A stretch of 64,000 nt of DNA from contig NZ_CP076128.1 in assembly GCF_018736065.1 (NCBI RefSeq), positions 2,688,501-2,752,500 of the forward strand. Direction: 5' to 3'. A program made the position numbers and the translations under genes. Under the pieces are notes generated by a model that was given only the letters and a program-made list of their open reading frames with translations, was not told the origin of the DNA and made no database searches. Source of the stretch: Flammeovirga kamogawensis (GTDB lineage Bacteria; Bacteroidota; Bacteroidia; Cytophagales; Flammeovirgaceae). Numbering within the stretch: the first letter of the stretch is position 1; every line of letters begins with the position of its first letter. This document shows, in pieces, positions 17,494 to 26,104 of the stretch.

Positions 17494-18537
17494 TTATTTT
17501 CTTCCATTCTTTTTTCCTCCTTTTTTTCCACCTTTAGTACCTACTCCAACAAATCCATACATATCAAAAGCGTCTTTTAAATCTACAGTTTCTGTTGTTC
17601 CATCTGCTAAAGTGATTGAAACAATGTAATCACAGCTTCCATCGCCATAATCTAATGTCATAGTTTCACCATCTTTAGTCATTACTTCTTTACCAGATAA
17701 CGGAGCGAATACAGGTTTTCCTTCACCACATTTTGGATTATAAGACAAAGGCTCTGTAATCTCTGTAGTAAAGCTTTCTCCATCTATAGAGCTGGTAACA
17801 GTTAAAGAACCAGAAACAGTTTTAATACCGTCCATCATTTCCTCGTCAATACTTCTTTCAATGTGTTCTGTATATGCTTCAGTAGAATCAGTTGCTGGAA
17901 AAGAAAATGTCAAGTCTACTGTTTTTAATAGATCAGAAGATTCAAGCTTAAATCCTTTTTTACCTTCTCCTTCATCTGAATCATCACTATCAGCAACAGT
18001 AAGAGTACCTTCTATAGCTACAGATCCATTTACTACTTTGCCATTTTCAGAGAAATCTGCAAATGTTGTTGAATGACTTACAGTTGTGTCTGTTTTCTCA
18101 TGTACTTCTGTAACAACGCCAGAAACTGTTTCTCCATCTTTACTTTCACAAGCTCCGTTACTAAAGTCAATAACAACAGTTTTAGTATCATCTACTGTAG
18201 TTTCTGTAATATCTGCACAGTCCATATAGTGTCTTACATGGAATCTTTTTCCAGTTTCACCTTTTCCTTTTTTCTCTTTTTTTCCTGGGCCACCTTGCCC
18301 ATCATCCAATGTTCTAGCATTTGAAGAAGATGTCACAGAATATCCTCTTTCAGTTGCATCAGAAGTAACATTATCAGTGTAATCTTTTACTTCAAAATTG
18401 GATGATACCACTGCGAATTCACCAGCCACTTCAGCTAATTCAGTTGCTTGAGAACCAGTTAATTCATCAGTTGTACAAGATGTTACCACAGAAATTGACA
18501 TTATGCCAAGAGCAATACTTTTAAGATTAATAGTCAT
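17494..18537 (-). CDS. Low-complexity secreted lipoprotein, unknown function
   Basis: 347 residues. Lipobox VVTSC with Cys21 predicts a lipoprotein. The mature part is rich in Ser, Thr, Asp and Glu, with three short Gly/Lys patches (GPGKKEKKGKGETGK near 82-96, DEGEGKKG near 188-195 and the C-terminal GGKKGGKKNGRK). Beta-strand-like alternation suggests an extracellular beta-rich fold. No family recognised. It is single-gene, convergent with the AmpG-like permease and divergent from the ECF sigma gene 352 bp away; that regulon link is not supported by anything specific. Confidence 0.7.
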   Translation of the reverse strand: MTINLKSIALGIMSISVVTSCTTDELTGSQATELAEVAGEFAVVSSNFEVKDYTDNVTSDATERGYSVTSSSNARTLDDGQGGPGKKEKKGKGETGKRFHVRHYMDCADITETTVDDTKTVVIDFSNGACESKDGETVSGVVTEVHEKTDTTVSHSTTFADFSENGKVVNGSVAIEGTLTVADSDDSDEGEGKKGFKLESSDLLKTVDLTFSFPATDSTEAYTEHIERSIDEEMMDGIKTVSGSLTVTSSIDGESFTTEITEPLSYNPKCGEGKPVFAPLSGKEVMTKDGETMTLDYGDGSCDYIVSITLADGTTETVDLKDAFDMYGFVGVGTKGGKKGGKKNGRK

Positions 18538-18889
18538 AATAAATAATACGATTTTTTTGGATAATAATTAATTTGATATTTGATTAAAACACTTTTAATA
18601 GGTTTCAATACAGTAAAGTCAAGTGTTGTACATTTGTACTCATTTAAATTTATTTATTTTTGATTTTTATTAAGAAATCTACTCTACAACTCTTAAAATC
18701 AATGATATCCGAACTCTTTTAAGAGATAATCTTACACAAATCGTTACTATATATAGTGTGGTATAATTTTAGGGGTATATTTTTGAAATAATAATTAATA
18801 GACCTTCATACTACTTTTTGACACTTAAAGCTACCTTTCTATTATTTTTTGAAAGGAGGTAAGAAATTCACTTTTGCTCAACAACCTAG
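18538..18889. other. Intergenic region between lipoprotein and sigma-factor genes
   Basis: 352 bp, AT-rich, no gene seen. It holds an exact -7 box for the sigma gene (18778-18785), another TACATTTG at 18629-18636 without an upstream TTG, and an isolated purine-rich AAAGGAGGT at 18852-18860 that is 29 bases before the start codon, too far for a normal ribosome-binding site. Confidence 0.5.
18778..18785 (+). promoter_or_regulatory. Candidate -7 box of the sigma-factor operon
   Basis: TATTTTTG matches TAnnTTTG exactly, but no TTG stands 19-20 nt upstream. Predicted start near 18792, about 98 nt before the start codon. Confidence 0.4.
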
Positions 18890-19489
18890 ATGGAACAAGA
18901 TCTTCACTATTGGAAATCTTTAAGAGAAGATAATGATGCTTCTGCACTTAAATTTTTCTACAATCAATACATTAAACTTTTATATAAATATGGATATCAT
19001 TTTTGCCAAGATGCTAACATGGTCGAAGACTGTGTACAAGACTTATTTTTAAGACTCTGGGAGAAACGAAGTAGTTTAGGAGATACCAATAATGTAAAAC
19101 TTTATTTAATGGTAGCACTAAAAAGAAGTATTTATGAGAAAGTAAAAAAAGGTGCTAAGACTTCTAATACTGGCGATGAAGTAATAGAAACTTTTGACAC
19201 AGGCTTTACAATGGAAGAGTCTATCATTACATCAGAAACAGAACAAATAAATAAAGAAAAGTTACTTCAAACGCTAGAACACTTATCAGGAAGGCAAAAA
19301 GAAGTAATTTATTTAAGATTCTATAATGGCTTTTCTCCAGAAGAAGTAAGCGAAGTAATGAATATTAGTAACCAATCTGTTAGAAATTTACAGGCTTCGG
19401 CCCTTAAAAAAATGAGAAGTAATATGGGTGATAGTCTCATATTATTTGTAATCGGTAAAATAATAGTAAACTTTTTTAATTTTTTATAG
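18890..19489 (+). CDS. ECF-family RNA polymerase sigma factor (FecI-like)
   Basis: 199 residues. Region 2 spans about 20-90 (FFYNQYIKLLYKYGYHFCQDANMVEDCVQDLFLRLWEKR, the promoter -10 recognition helix) and region 4 about 130-185 (LEHLSGRQKEVIYLRFYNGFSPEEVSEVMNISNQSVRNLQASALKKMR, helix-turn-helix). It heads a three-gene unit with a FecR-type anti-sigma factor and a TonB-dependent receptor, the usual Bacteroidota surface-signalling arrangement, in which ligand uptake releases the sigma factor to activate the receptor gene. The short hydrophobic C-terminal tail (LILFVIGKIIVNFFNFL) is unusual for the family. Confidence 0.92.
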   Translation: MEQDLHYWKSLREDNDASALKFFYNQYIKLLYKYGYHFCQDANMVEDCVQDLFLRLWEKRSSLGDTNNVKLYLMVALKRSIYEKVKKGAKTSNTGDEVIETFDTGFTMEESIITSETEQINKEKLLQTLEHLSGRQKEVIYLRFYNGFSPEEVSEVMNISNQSVRNLQASALKKMRSNMGDSLILFVIGKIIVNFFNFL

Positions 19490-19541
19490 TACAAACATCC
19501 TTTCTGTGCCTTTACTGATTACAACCTATTGATAAAAAATA

Positions 19542-20489
19542 ATGTCAACACTAGCCAAATACGTCGAAGACCCTAATTTCTGTGCATGGGCCCTCGGTGA
19601 TACATCTCTTGATAGTTATTGGGAGAAGTATCTTATTGAAAATAAAGACGAACAAGAAAATATTGATTCTGCTAAAGCTTTCGTGCAAAAAGTTGAAGTA
19701 AAAGAACCAGAATTTTCTGCTCAAAGAGAAAATGAGCTTTGGGCCAAGATCGAAAGTAATGTTGTTACACCTCCTAAAGAAGTTAAATTAACTACTAATT
19801 GGTGGAGGTATGGAGCAGCAGTTATTGTTTTGGGCCTTGTGATCGCTTTTTACTACAGAAACTTTGTTCCAAGTCATCATACAGAGATAGCTGACAGAGG
19901 AGTTATGAAAAATATTGTATTACCTGATGGTTCTACCGTAGATCTAAATTCTGACAGTAAAATCTCTTACAGTAGACAAAACTGGAACGAGGGACGTTAC
20001 CTTGATTTACAAGGTGAGGCTTTTTTTAACGTTGAAAAAGGAAATATTTTTCAAGTATCGACAGAACTGGGATCTGTTACTGTATTGGGCACTAGTTTTA
20101 ATATCTATGCTCGTAATAAGAAATGGATTATAAGTTGTTATACAGGTAAAGTATTAGTTGCCGATAGAAATGGAAAAGAAATTATCCTTTCTAAAGGTGA
20201 TGAAGCTGAATATGTGAACAATAATTTTGTTCATATAGATCATTATAATCAAGAACCTGCTTGGAAAAAGGGCGTTTTTAATTACGAAAATGCCAATTTA
20301 GAGATTGTTTTTGAAGAGATACAAAAACAATTTGATGTTCGTGTTATTTACAAGAATTCTTCTATTAGTAATATGAAGTTTACAGGTACAATAACTACTT
20401 CATCTTTAAAAACATCTTTAGAGGTAATAGCAAAAACAATGGGCATTAATTATAAAATAAATAACAAAGAGGTTGAAGTATCTTTATAA
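19542..20489 (+). CDS. FecR-type anti-sigma factor
   Basis: 315 residues. A cytoplasmic N-terminal part (1-85), one membrane segment (about 87-105, WWRYGAAVIVLGLVIAFYY), a periplasmic FecR domain (about 120-215, MKNIVLPDGSTVDLNSDSKISY) and a C-terminal DUF4974-like domain (about 245-315, FNYENANLEIVFEEIQKQFDVRVIY) give the standard layout. It should hold the sigma factor at the membrane and receive a signal from the STN domain of the TonB receptor encoded next. The stop codon lies inside the start of that receptor gene. Confidence 0.92.
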   Translation: MSTLAKYVEDPNFCAWALGDTSLDSYWEKYLIENKDEQENIDSAKAFVQKVEVKEPEFSAQRENELWAKIESNVVTPPKEVKLTTNWWRYGAAVIVLGLVIAFYYRNFVPSHHTEIADRGVMKNIVLPDGSTVDLNSDSKISYSRQNWNEGRYLDLQGEAFFNVEKGNIFQVSTELGSVTVLGTSFNIYARNKKWIISCYTGKVLVADRNGKEIILSKGDEAEYVNNNFVHIDHYNQEPAWKKGVFNYENANLEIVFEEIQKQFDVRVIYKNSSISNMKFTGTITTSSLKTSLEVIAKTMGINYKINNKEVEVSL

Positions 20490-23064
20490 AAAAATACTTC
20501 TTTTTGCTTCTCTTCTTTTATTAATAATTACAGTAAACGTTTCGGCACAAGAAGAGTCCTTTTCTGCAGAATATCAGCAGAAACCTCTTCGTGATGCCCT
20601 AAAAGAAATAGAAACTTATTTTAAAGTCTACCTTTCATTTAGTGATAACTCTATAAAAGGTAAAACTGTATCTGCATCTATTTCTAAAGCTACACTTGAT
20701 AAAACGCTGGTTCAGGTGCTAGCAGGTACATCTTTAAGCTATGAAATTCTTGAAGAGCAATTTATTGTTATCAAGAAGCCTGTATTTATCAAAAAAACAA
20801 TACAAGGTACTATTATAGATGACGAAGATGCCCCCCTGCCTTATGCTACAATTTTAGCATCTCCATCCAACTTCTATGCAGTTTCTAAAGAAGATGGCAC
20901 ATTTCAAATTAAGCTAACATCAGAAGATACTATCACATTTCAATTTTTAGGATATCAACATATAAAAATGCCTGTAAAAGACATTAATACTGATAATCCT
21001 ATTGAAATTAAACTACAACGTGACAGTCAAAAACTTCCTGAATTAGTTTATGAGCAACAATTAAATAATGTAACCTCTTTAATTGATGCCCAAAGCAAAG
21101 GTAAAAATGTGAAAAATGCTGGAATTGGTAATCTTCCAATGTCTAGTCAAACAGATGTCTATTATGCTTTACGTTTGTTGCCTGGAGTTAGTACTACCGG
21201 ATTATCTTCTGCTTTAGAAGTTAGAGGAGGAGAATCTGATCAAAACCTTACTTTAATAGACAACTACCCAATGTACCAACTAGATCACTATTTTGGTTTA
21301 GAAAGTGTGGTTAATCCAGATGTTACATCAAGTGCTACTTTATATGCAGGTGGTTATGATTGCTTATATGGTGCAAGAGTATCTAGTATCTTAGATATTG
21401 GTTTAAAAGATCCTCCATTATACCATACAGAAGGAAACGTTGGTGTAAGTTTACTTGGTTACAAAGGCTATCTTTCTACTCCTATCATTAAAGGAAAATT
21501 AGCCGTTTATGGCACTTACAGACAATATCATGGGGCTATAGAAAAATACTTATATGATAGAGCCGAAGTTAATGGTTCCGTAGATCAGAACTCTCCTGTT
21601 GAAAGTAAAGGTAATATAAATATTATCTCTCAAAATATTACGCCAGATATTGAATACCATGATGCTAATGCTAAAGTGGTCTATCAACTCAATTCTACAA
21701 ATCAAGTTTCTGCTAGTTATCTAAATTCTCAAGATAATTACTCCTCTTCTTACCAATTAATTCCTACTAAAAAAGGACCTAATGGTAGAGTTCCTCCTGC
21801 TCTTACAAATTCGGATGAGCGCTCTTGGACCAATAATGCACTTGCATTAAATTGGAACGGTCAGTTTACAAAATGGAACTCTCATGTTTATGCAACGTTT
21901 TCAGAAAATATCAGAAATAGATATAAAGTTTCGCACGTAAGAGATAGTACATCTGCTATTAAACGACCAAAAAAGCGAGTTACTACATCATATCAAAAAT
22001 TTAGAGATATAAGCGTTCATTCAGATCAACAAATTTTTCTTAACAATGGCCGTCTAGATGTTGGGGCAGTGTATACGAATTACTTCGTAGTAAAAGAACT
22101 TATTCCTGCTTCTTTCTTTTCTAATGAAATTGATAGTCTTACTAAATCAAATACAATAGGCGTTTATGGGCAATTCAATTTTCTTTTAGGTAAACTAGCC
22201 CTTACTGCAGGAAGTAGGGTTTGGTACTATCAACCTTCTAACAAAGCATATATAGCACCTCGTATACAAGGTACTTATAATTTAGATCGTGATCAGAATT
22301 ATAGTTTAAAGTTCTCTATGGGAAGGTATTATCAATTTATAAGAGAGTTATCTGATGAATTGACCTATGATGCCTATTGGGTTATTTCTGATGGGCAAGG
22401 TATACCTGTTATTACATCTAATCATTTTATTGGTGGTGGAACTGTTAAGTTTAGAAAACATAGTATAGATGTTGAAGGATATTATAAGCAAAGTACAGGA
22501 GAAATGTCTGACTTGGTTTATAGAAACCCCATTTACTATCATAAATATATTGGTAATGGTAAATCTTACGGAATTGATGCTATCTATGAATTTAATACCA
22601 AAAGATTTTACAATTACGTGAGCTACGGCTACAATAGTTATATAAAAGAATACACCCCAAAAGAATCTGAAAAGAAAAGAACGCATATTCTCCAACTTGC
22701 AAGTATGTACAAAAGAAAGCGTTGGAAAATTGGTATTACATGGGTTTTAAAAGATACAGAGTACTCCTTCAATAATCTAATTCCTGAAACTAAAGGTCCT
22801 AACATTGAAAACAATTCCATTGAACCTTACGAAATACCTTTATACCATAGGTTAGATTTTTCTTCTGAATATAATTTTAAAATTGGAAAAAGAATGAAGG
22901 GTGAAGTAGTTCTAACAATCTATGATTTATACAATCAGCAAAATACAGAAGAAAGACAAGTTACAGAGGTTGGAGAGAATGATTCTAATGCTTACGACTA
23001 TATATTAACCGATGTTTCTCAGTTAGGCATTCTCCCTAACGTATCTTTTAACCTTATATTTTAA
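20473..23064 (+). CDS. TonB-dependent outer-membrane receptor with STN signalling domain
   Basis: 863 residues. Signal peptide (about 1-25), STN domain (about 28-100, talks to FecR), a carboxypeptidase-regulatory-like domain (about 108-190), the plug (about 205-310, including DVYYALRLLPGVST and LEVRGGESDQN) and a beta-barrel to the C-terminus. The reading frame starts at a TTG (20473) that lies within the last codons of the anti-sigma gene, a 17-nt overlap; no ATG that would keep the signal peptide follows. At 863 residues it is shorter than most SusC proteins and has no SusD partner, so a small ligand such as a metal chelate or an oligomer is possible. Substrate unknown. Confidence 0.9.
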   Translation: MKYLYKKILLFASLLLLIITVNVSAQEESFSAEYQQKPLRDALKEIETYFKVYLSFSDNSIKGKTVSASISKATLDKTLVQVLAGTSLSYEILEEQFIVIKKPVFIKKTIQGTIIDDEDAPLPYATILASPSNFYAVSKEDGTFQIKLTSEDTITFQFLGYQHIKMPVKDINTDNPIEIKLQRDSQKLPELVYEQQLNNVTSLIDAQSKGKNVKNAGIGNLPMSSQTDVYYALRLLPGVSTTGLSSALEVRGGESDQNLTLIDNYPMYQLDHYFGLESVVNPDVTSSATLYAGGYDCLYGARVSSILDIGLKDPPLYHTEGNVGVSLLGYKGYLSTPIIKGKLAVYGTYRQYHGAIEKYLYDRAEVNGSVDQNSPVESKGNINIISQNITPDIEYHDANAKVVYQLNSTNQVSASYLNSQDNYSSSYQLIPTKKGPNGRVPPALTNSDERSWTNNALALNWNGQFTKWNSHVYATFSENIRNRYKVSHVRDSTSAIKRPKKRVTTSYQKFRDISVHSDQQIFLNNGRLDVGAVYTNYFVVKELIPASFFSNEIDSLTKSNTIGVYGQFNFLLGKLALTAGSRVWYYQPSNKAYIAPRIQGTYNLDRDQNYSLKFSMGRYYQFIRELSDELTYDAYWVISDGQGIPVITSNHFIGGGTVKFRKHSIDVEGYYKQSTGEMSDLVYRNPIYYHKYIGNGKSYGIDAIYEFNTKRFYNYVSYGYNSYIKEYTPKESEKKRTHILQLASMYKRKRWKIGITWVLKDTEYSFNNLIPETKGPNIENNSIEPYEIPLYHRLDFSSEYNFKIGKRMKGEVVLTIYDLYNQQNTEERQVTEVGENDSNAYDYILTDVSQLGILPNVSFNLIF

Positions 23065-23135
23065 AAGGTAAATAGCATAAATTCGTTTTTCATTACTTTT
23101 TTATTAAAATAAATTAACATTAATATTCTAATAAT

Positions 23136-23165
23136 TTGAATAACTATTAGAACATAGTATTTTTG
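23136..23165 (+). promoter_or_regulatory. Bacteroidota-type promoter of the 23172 RNA
   Basis: TTG (23136-23138), 19 nt, TATTTTTG (23158-23165), both exact. The predicted start, about 23171-23172, coincides with the first base of a 10-bp closing stem. Confidence 0.75.
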
Positions 23166-23171
23166 TATTTA

Positions 23172-23272
23172 AGAATTGACAACTGTGTATGCAATAATAT
23201 GTGACAAGAACTATCTCAAAATAACAATTAGTCAATTCTTGGAAAAACACATTTAAAAGATGGTGTTTTTTT
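23172..23272 (+). ncRNA. Candidate ~100-nt small RNA or leader attenuator
   Basis: The segment begins at the predicted transcription start and opens with AAGAATTGAC (23171-23180), which pairs perfectly with GTCAATTCTT (23231-23240) over a 50-nt AT-rich interior. Directly after comes an intrinsic terminator: AAAAACAC (23243-23250) pairs with GTGTTTTT (23263-23270), then more T. No open reading frame of note is inside. I compared it by eye with 6S, SRP, tmRNA and common riboswitches and saw no match. Either a stand-alone RNA or an attenuator of the 23299 gene, 27 bp beyond. Confidence 0.55.
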
Positions 23273-23298
23273 ACTACTTATAAAGCAATAATTATTAA

Positions 23299-23607
23299 AT
23301 GATGATGAAAGACCAAAGTTATCTCTATCCAAAAAATTCACCACAAGCAGACATTAATAGAAAAAAGACAACATTAATGGAACAAGGTTGGAATGAATCA
23401 GTAGATGTCTATGTAGGAAGATTAAAAAAAATGCTAGTAGACAGTCAGAAGTACATTGATAAGCTTCATAAAACTGTATACGACAAGAATCAGAAACTAA
23501 ATGATATGCAAAACCATATCTATTTTCTAGAAGATGAACTATATGCAATCAACGATAGTTTGCCTAAAGAAGAACAACAAGCCTCTCAAGAAGAACTAAC
23601 TTTCTAG
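23299..23607 (+). CDS. Small cytoplasmic coiled-coil protein, unknown
   Basis: 102 residues (99-102 depending on which of three adjacent ATG-rich codons is used). No signal peptide or membrane segment. Residues about 40-90 show heptad-like spacing of hydrophobics (VYVGRLKKMLVDSQKYIDKLHKTVYDKNQKLNDMQNHIYFLEDELYAI), consistent with a coiled coil. No family recognised. It sits just after the candidate RNA and terminator and before its own terminator at 23626-23663, so expression may depend on read-through of the 23243-23272 hairpin. Confidence 0.7.
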   Translation: MMMKDQSYLYPKNSPQADINRKKTTLMEQGWNESVDVYVGRLKKMLVDSQKYIDKLHKTVYDKNQKLNDMQNHIYFLEDELYAINDSLPKEEQQASQEELTF

Positions 23608-23625
23608 AGAATGTTTTAAAAAAAG

Positions 23626-23663
23626 AATCTTACAGTGTAACTTAGCATTGTAAGATTTTTTTT
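23626..23663 (+). terminator. Terminator of the 23299 gene
   Basis: AATCTTACA (23626-23634) pairs perfectly with TGTAAGATT (23649-23657), followed by a T run. Confidence 0.88.
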
Positions 23664-23776
23664 ATTCCATCGAATTCGTAATCAGCGCCAACCCTTTCAA
23701 TTTTTTATACAATCAATAACACTATAAATAAACGGAAGCTTTACTTAGATTACGATATTTAAACCATTACTAAATA

Positions 23777-25957
23777 ATGAAAAAACGATTATTACTTTTA
23801 ATCGGGTTAATGTGCTTATCATTTGTAAATACCTTTGCACAAACAAAAGAAATCAGTTTAGAAAACATTTGGGCAGAATATAAATTCTATCCTAAATCTG
23901 TGAACGCAGTACGTTGGATGAAAGCTGGTCAGTTTTATACTAAGCTGAGTTCAAATAAAATTATAAAGAACGATGTTACAACTGGACAAGAAGTTGAAAC
24001 AATTTTAGATGGTTCTACACTTTCTCCTCAAGTTTCTATTGGAGATTATGTATTCTCTGCTGATGAAAAACAAGTATTATTAATGACTGAAAAAGAATCT
24101 ATTTATCGTAGATCTTTTAAGGCTGAATACTATGTTTATGATTTTACCTCTAAAAAACTTTCTAAGCTTTCTGAAAATGGTAAACAATCTTATGCTACTT
24201 TCTCTCCTAATGGTAAAAAGGTTGCCTTTGCTAGAGAAAATAATATGTTTGTTGTAGACTTATCTTCTATGGAAGAAACTCAACTAACTACAGATGGAAA
24301 ATTCAATCACATTATTAATGGTAGTGCTGATTGGGTGTATGAAGAGGAATTTTCTATGGCAAAAGCCTTTTTCTGGGCTCCTGATAGTAAAAAAATTGCT
24401 TATCAAACTTTTAACGAGACTGAAGTACCAGAGTACAATATGCAAATATGGGGTAACCTTTATCCTCAAGATTACAAATTTAAATACCCTAAAGCAGGTG
24501 AAAAAAATTCTGTAGTTTCTGTATCAATTATTGACCTTGAAAATAACAATACACACAAATCTGTAGACATAGGAAGCGAAACGGATATTTATATCCCAAG
24601 AGTACAATGGACTGCTGATGCTGCTGTATTATCTATCATCAGAATGAACCGTCTTCAGAATAAATTAGAAATTTTACATGCTAATGCTACAAGTGGTGAA
24701 AGTAAGGTAATCCTTTCTGAACAAAGTAAGACCTATGTAGATATGGATTATTGCGATGATCTTACTTATTTAAAAGATGGCAAACACTTTATTTATACTT
24801 CTGAAATGAGTGGATATAAACACATCTACTTATACACTGTAGAAGGTAAAATGGTACGCCAAATAACAAATGGAGAATGGGAAGTAAGCGAATTAGTCGG
24901 TATTAATGAAGCTAGTAAAAAAGCTGTTATTTATTATATTTCTAATGAGGTTGCACCGTTAGATCGAGACTTCTATGCTATTGATATTTATGGTAAAAAG
25001 AAAGCTCGTTTATCTACTAAAAATGGTCAGACTCATGTAAATATGAGTAATGATTTTAGTTATTACATAAGTAAACACAGTAGTTCTGAAGAAGTAGCAA
25101 CAACGTCATTGTATAAAACTAATAAAAACCAGTTGATTAAAGTTTTGGAAGACAATGCCGCTTTTAAAGAATTGATTGCTGAATATGGATTTGTTGGAAA
25201 AGAACATTTTACATTTACTACAGAAGATAATATTGAGTTATATGGTTACATGCTTAAACCTGCAAACTTTGATGCCAATAAAAAATATCCTGTATTAATG
25301 TTTCAATACAGTGGCCCTGGATCTAATCAAGTAGCAAACTCTTGGGGTGGCGGAAACTTTGCATGGCATCAAATGTTAACTCAAAAAGGATATATTGTTT
25401 GTGTTGTAGATGGTAGAGGTACCGGTTCTAGAGGTAGAGATTTTAAACACACTACTTATGCTCAATTGGGTAAATTAGAAGCTCTTGATCAAATTCAAAC
25501 GGCGAAATGGTTAGGAAATCAAAACTATGTTGATGCCGGAAGAATTGGTATTTGGGGTTGGAGTTTTGGTGGTTACATGACTTCTCTATGTATGTTTACT
25601 GGCGCAGATTACTTTAAAATGGGTATTGCTGTAGCACCTGTAACTACTTGGAGATACTATGACACTATTTACACGGAACGTTATTTAAAAACTCCTCAAG
25701 ATAATCCTACTGGATATGATGACAACTCTCCAATTCATCATACAGATAAATTAAAAGGTAAGTTTTTATTAATTCATGGAACTGGAGATGACAATGTACA
25801 TGTTCAAAATGCGATAGACTTATCGAATGCGTTAATCAAATCTGGAAAACAATTTAATGAATTCTTCTACCCTAACCGTAATCATGGTATTTATGGTGGA
25901 AATACTAGACTTCATTTATATGTTCAAATGACAAATTTTGTGATGGATAACTTATAA
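23777..25957 (+). CDS. Dipeptidyl peptidase IV (S9B family)
   Basis: 726 residues with a signal peptide (1-21). An N-terminal beta-propeller (about 40-490) carries DWVYEEEF, the double-Glu motif that holds the free N-terminus of substrates in DPP IV. The C-terminal alpha/beta-hydrolase domain (about 500-726) has the catalytic triad Ser596 (GWSFGG), Asp671 (HGTGDDNVH) and His703 (NRNHG), with the same Asp-His spacing (32) as human DPP IV. It removes X-Pro and X-Ala dipeptides from peptides in the periplasm, supporting amino-acid uptake. Single gene with a terminator right after it. Confidence 0.95.
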   Translation: MKKRLLLLIGLMCLSFVNTFAQTKEISLENIWAEYKFYPKSVNAVRWMKAGQFYTKLSSNKIIKNDVTTGQEVETILDGSTLSPQVSIGDYVFSADEKQVLLMTEKESIYRRSFKAEYYVYDFTSKKLSKLSENGKQSYATFSPNGKKVAFARENNMFVVDLSSMEETQLTTDGKFNHIINGSADWVYEEEFSMAKAFFWAPDSKKIAYQTFNETEVPEYNMQIWGNLYPQDYKFKYPKAGEKNSVVSVSIIDLENNNTHKSVDIGSETDIYIPRVQWTADAAVLSIIRMNRLQNKLEILHANATSGESKVILSEQSKTYVDMDYCDDLTYLKDGKHFIYTSEMSGYKHIYLYTVEGKMVRQITNGEWEVSELVGINEASKKAVIYYISNEVAPLDRDFYAIDIYGKKKARLSTKNGQTHVNMSNDFSYYISKHSSSEEVATTSLYKTNKNQLIKVLEDNAAFKELIAEYGFVGKEHFTFTTEDNIELYGYMLKPANFDANKKYPVLMFQYSGPGSNQVANSWGGGNFAWHQMLTQKGYIVCVVDGRGTGSRGRDFKHTTYAQLGKLEALDQIQTAKWLGNQNYVDAGRIGIWGWSFGGYMTSLCMFTGADYFKMGIAVAPVTTWRYYDTIYTERYLKTPQDNPTGYDDNSPIHHTDKLKGKFLLIHGTGDDNVHVQNAIDLSNALIKSGKQFNEFFYPNRNHGIYGGNTRLHLYVQMTNFVMDNL

Positions 25958-25980
25958 GCCTATCCTTCATAATAACAATA

Positions 25981-26020
25981 AAAGCCTTGTAGTTCAATTA
26001 CTGAATTACAAGGCTTTTTT
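25981..26020 (+). terminator. Terminator of the DPP IV gene
   Basis: AAAGCCTTGTA (25981-25991) pairs perfectly with TACAAGGCTTT (26007-26017), followed by T. Confidence 0.9.
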
Positions 26021-26030
26021 GATGCGATTA

Positions 26031-26061
26031 TAAAAATCACTCTCTAGAATTATACTAGAGA
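26031..26061 (-). terminator. Terminator of the TolC-type operon
   Basis: Minus strand: TCTCTAG (26061-26055), seven-base loop, CTAGAGA (26047-26041), then GTGATTTTTAT. A short stem with a moderate T run. Confidence 0.55.
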
Positions 26062-26104
26062 ATGGAAAATATTTAACTGTTATTTTCCCTTCTTATATTT
26101 AATA

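Noticed and set aside
18852..18860. AAAGGAGGT as a Shine-Dalgarno site for the sigma factor gene
   Set aside because: It lies 29 bases before the ATG, and the TTG that would sit at a better distance (18874) is not in frame. Bacteroidota rarely use such sites.
23172..23272. Known RNA families (6S, SRP, tmRNA, common riboswitches) as identity of the small RNA
   Set aside because: No characteristic motif of these families was seen; size and AT-rich interior do not fit. It was kept as unassigned.
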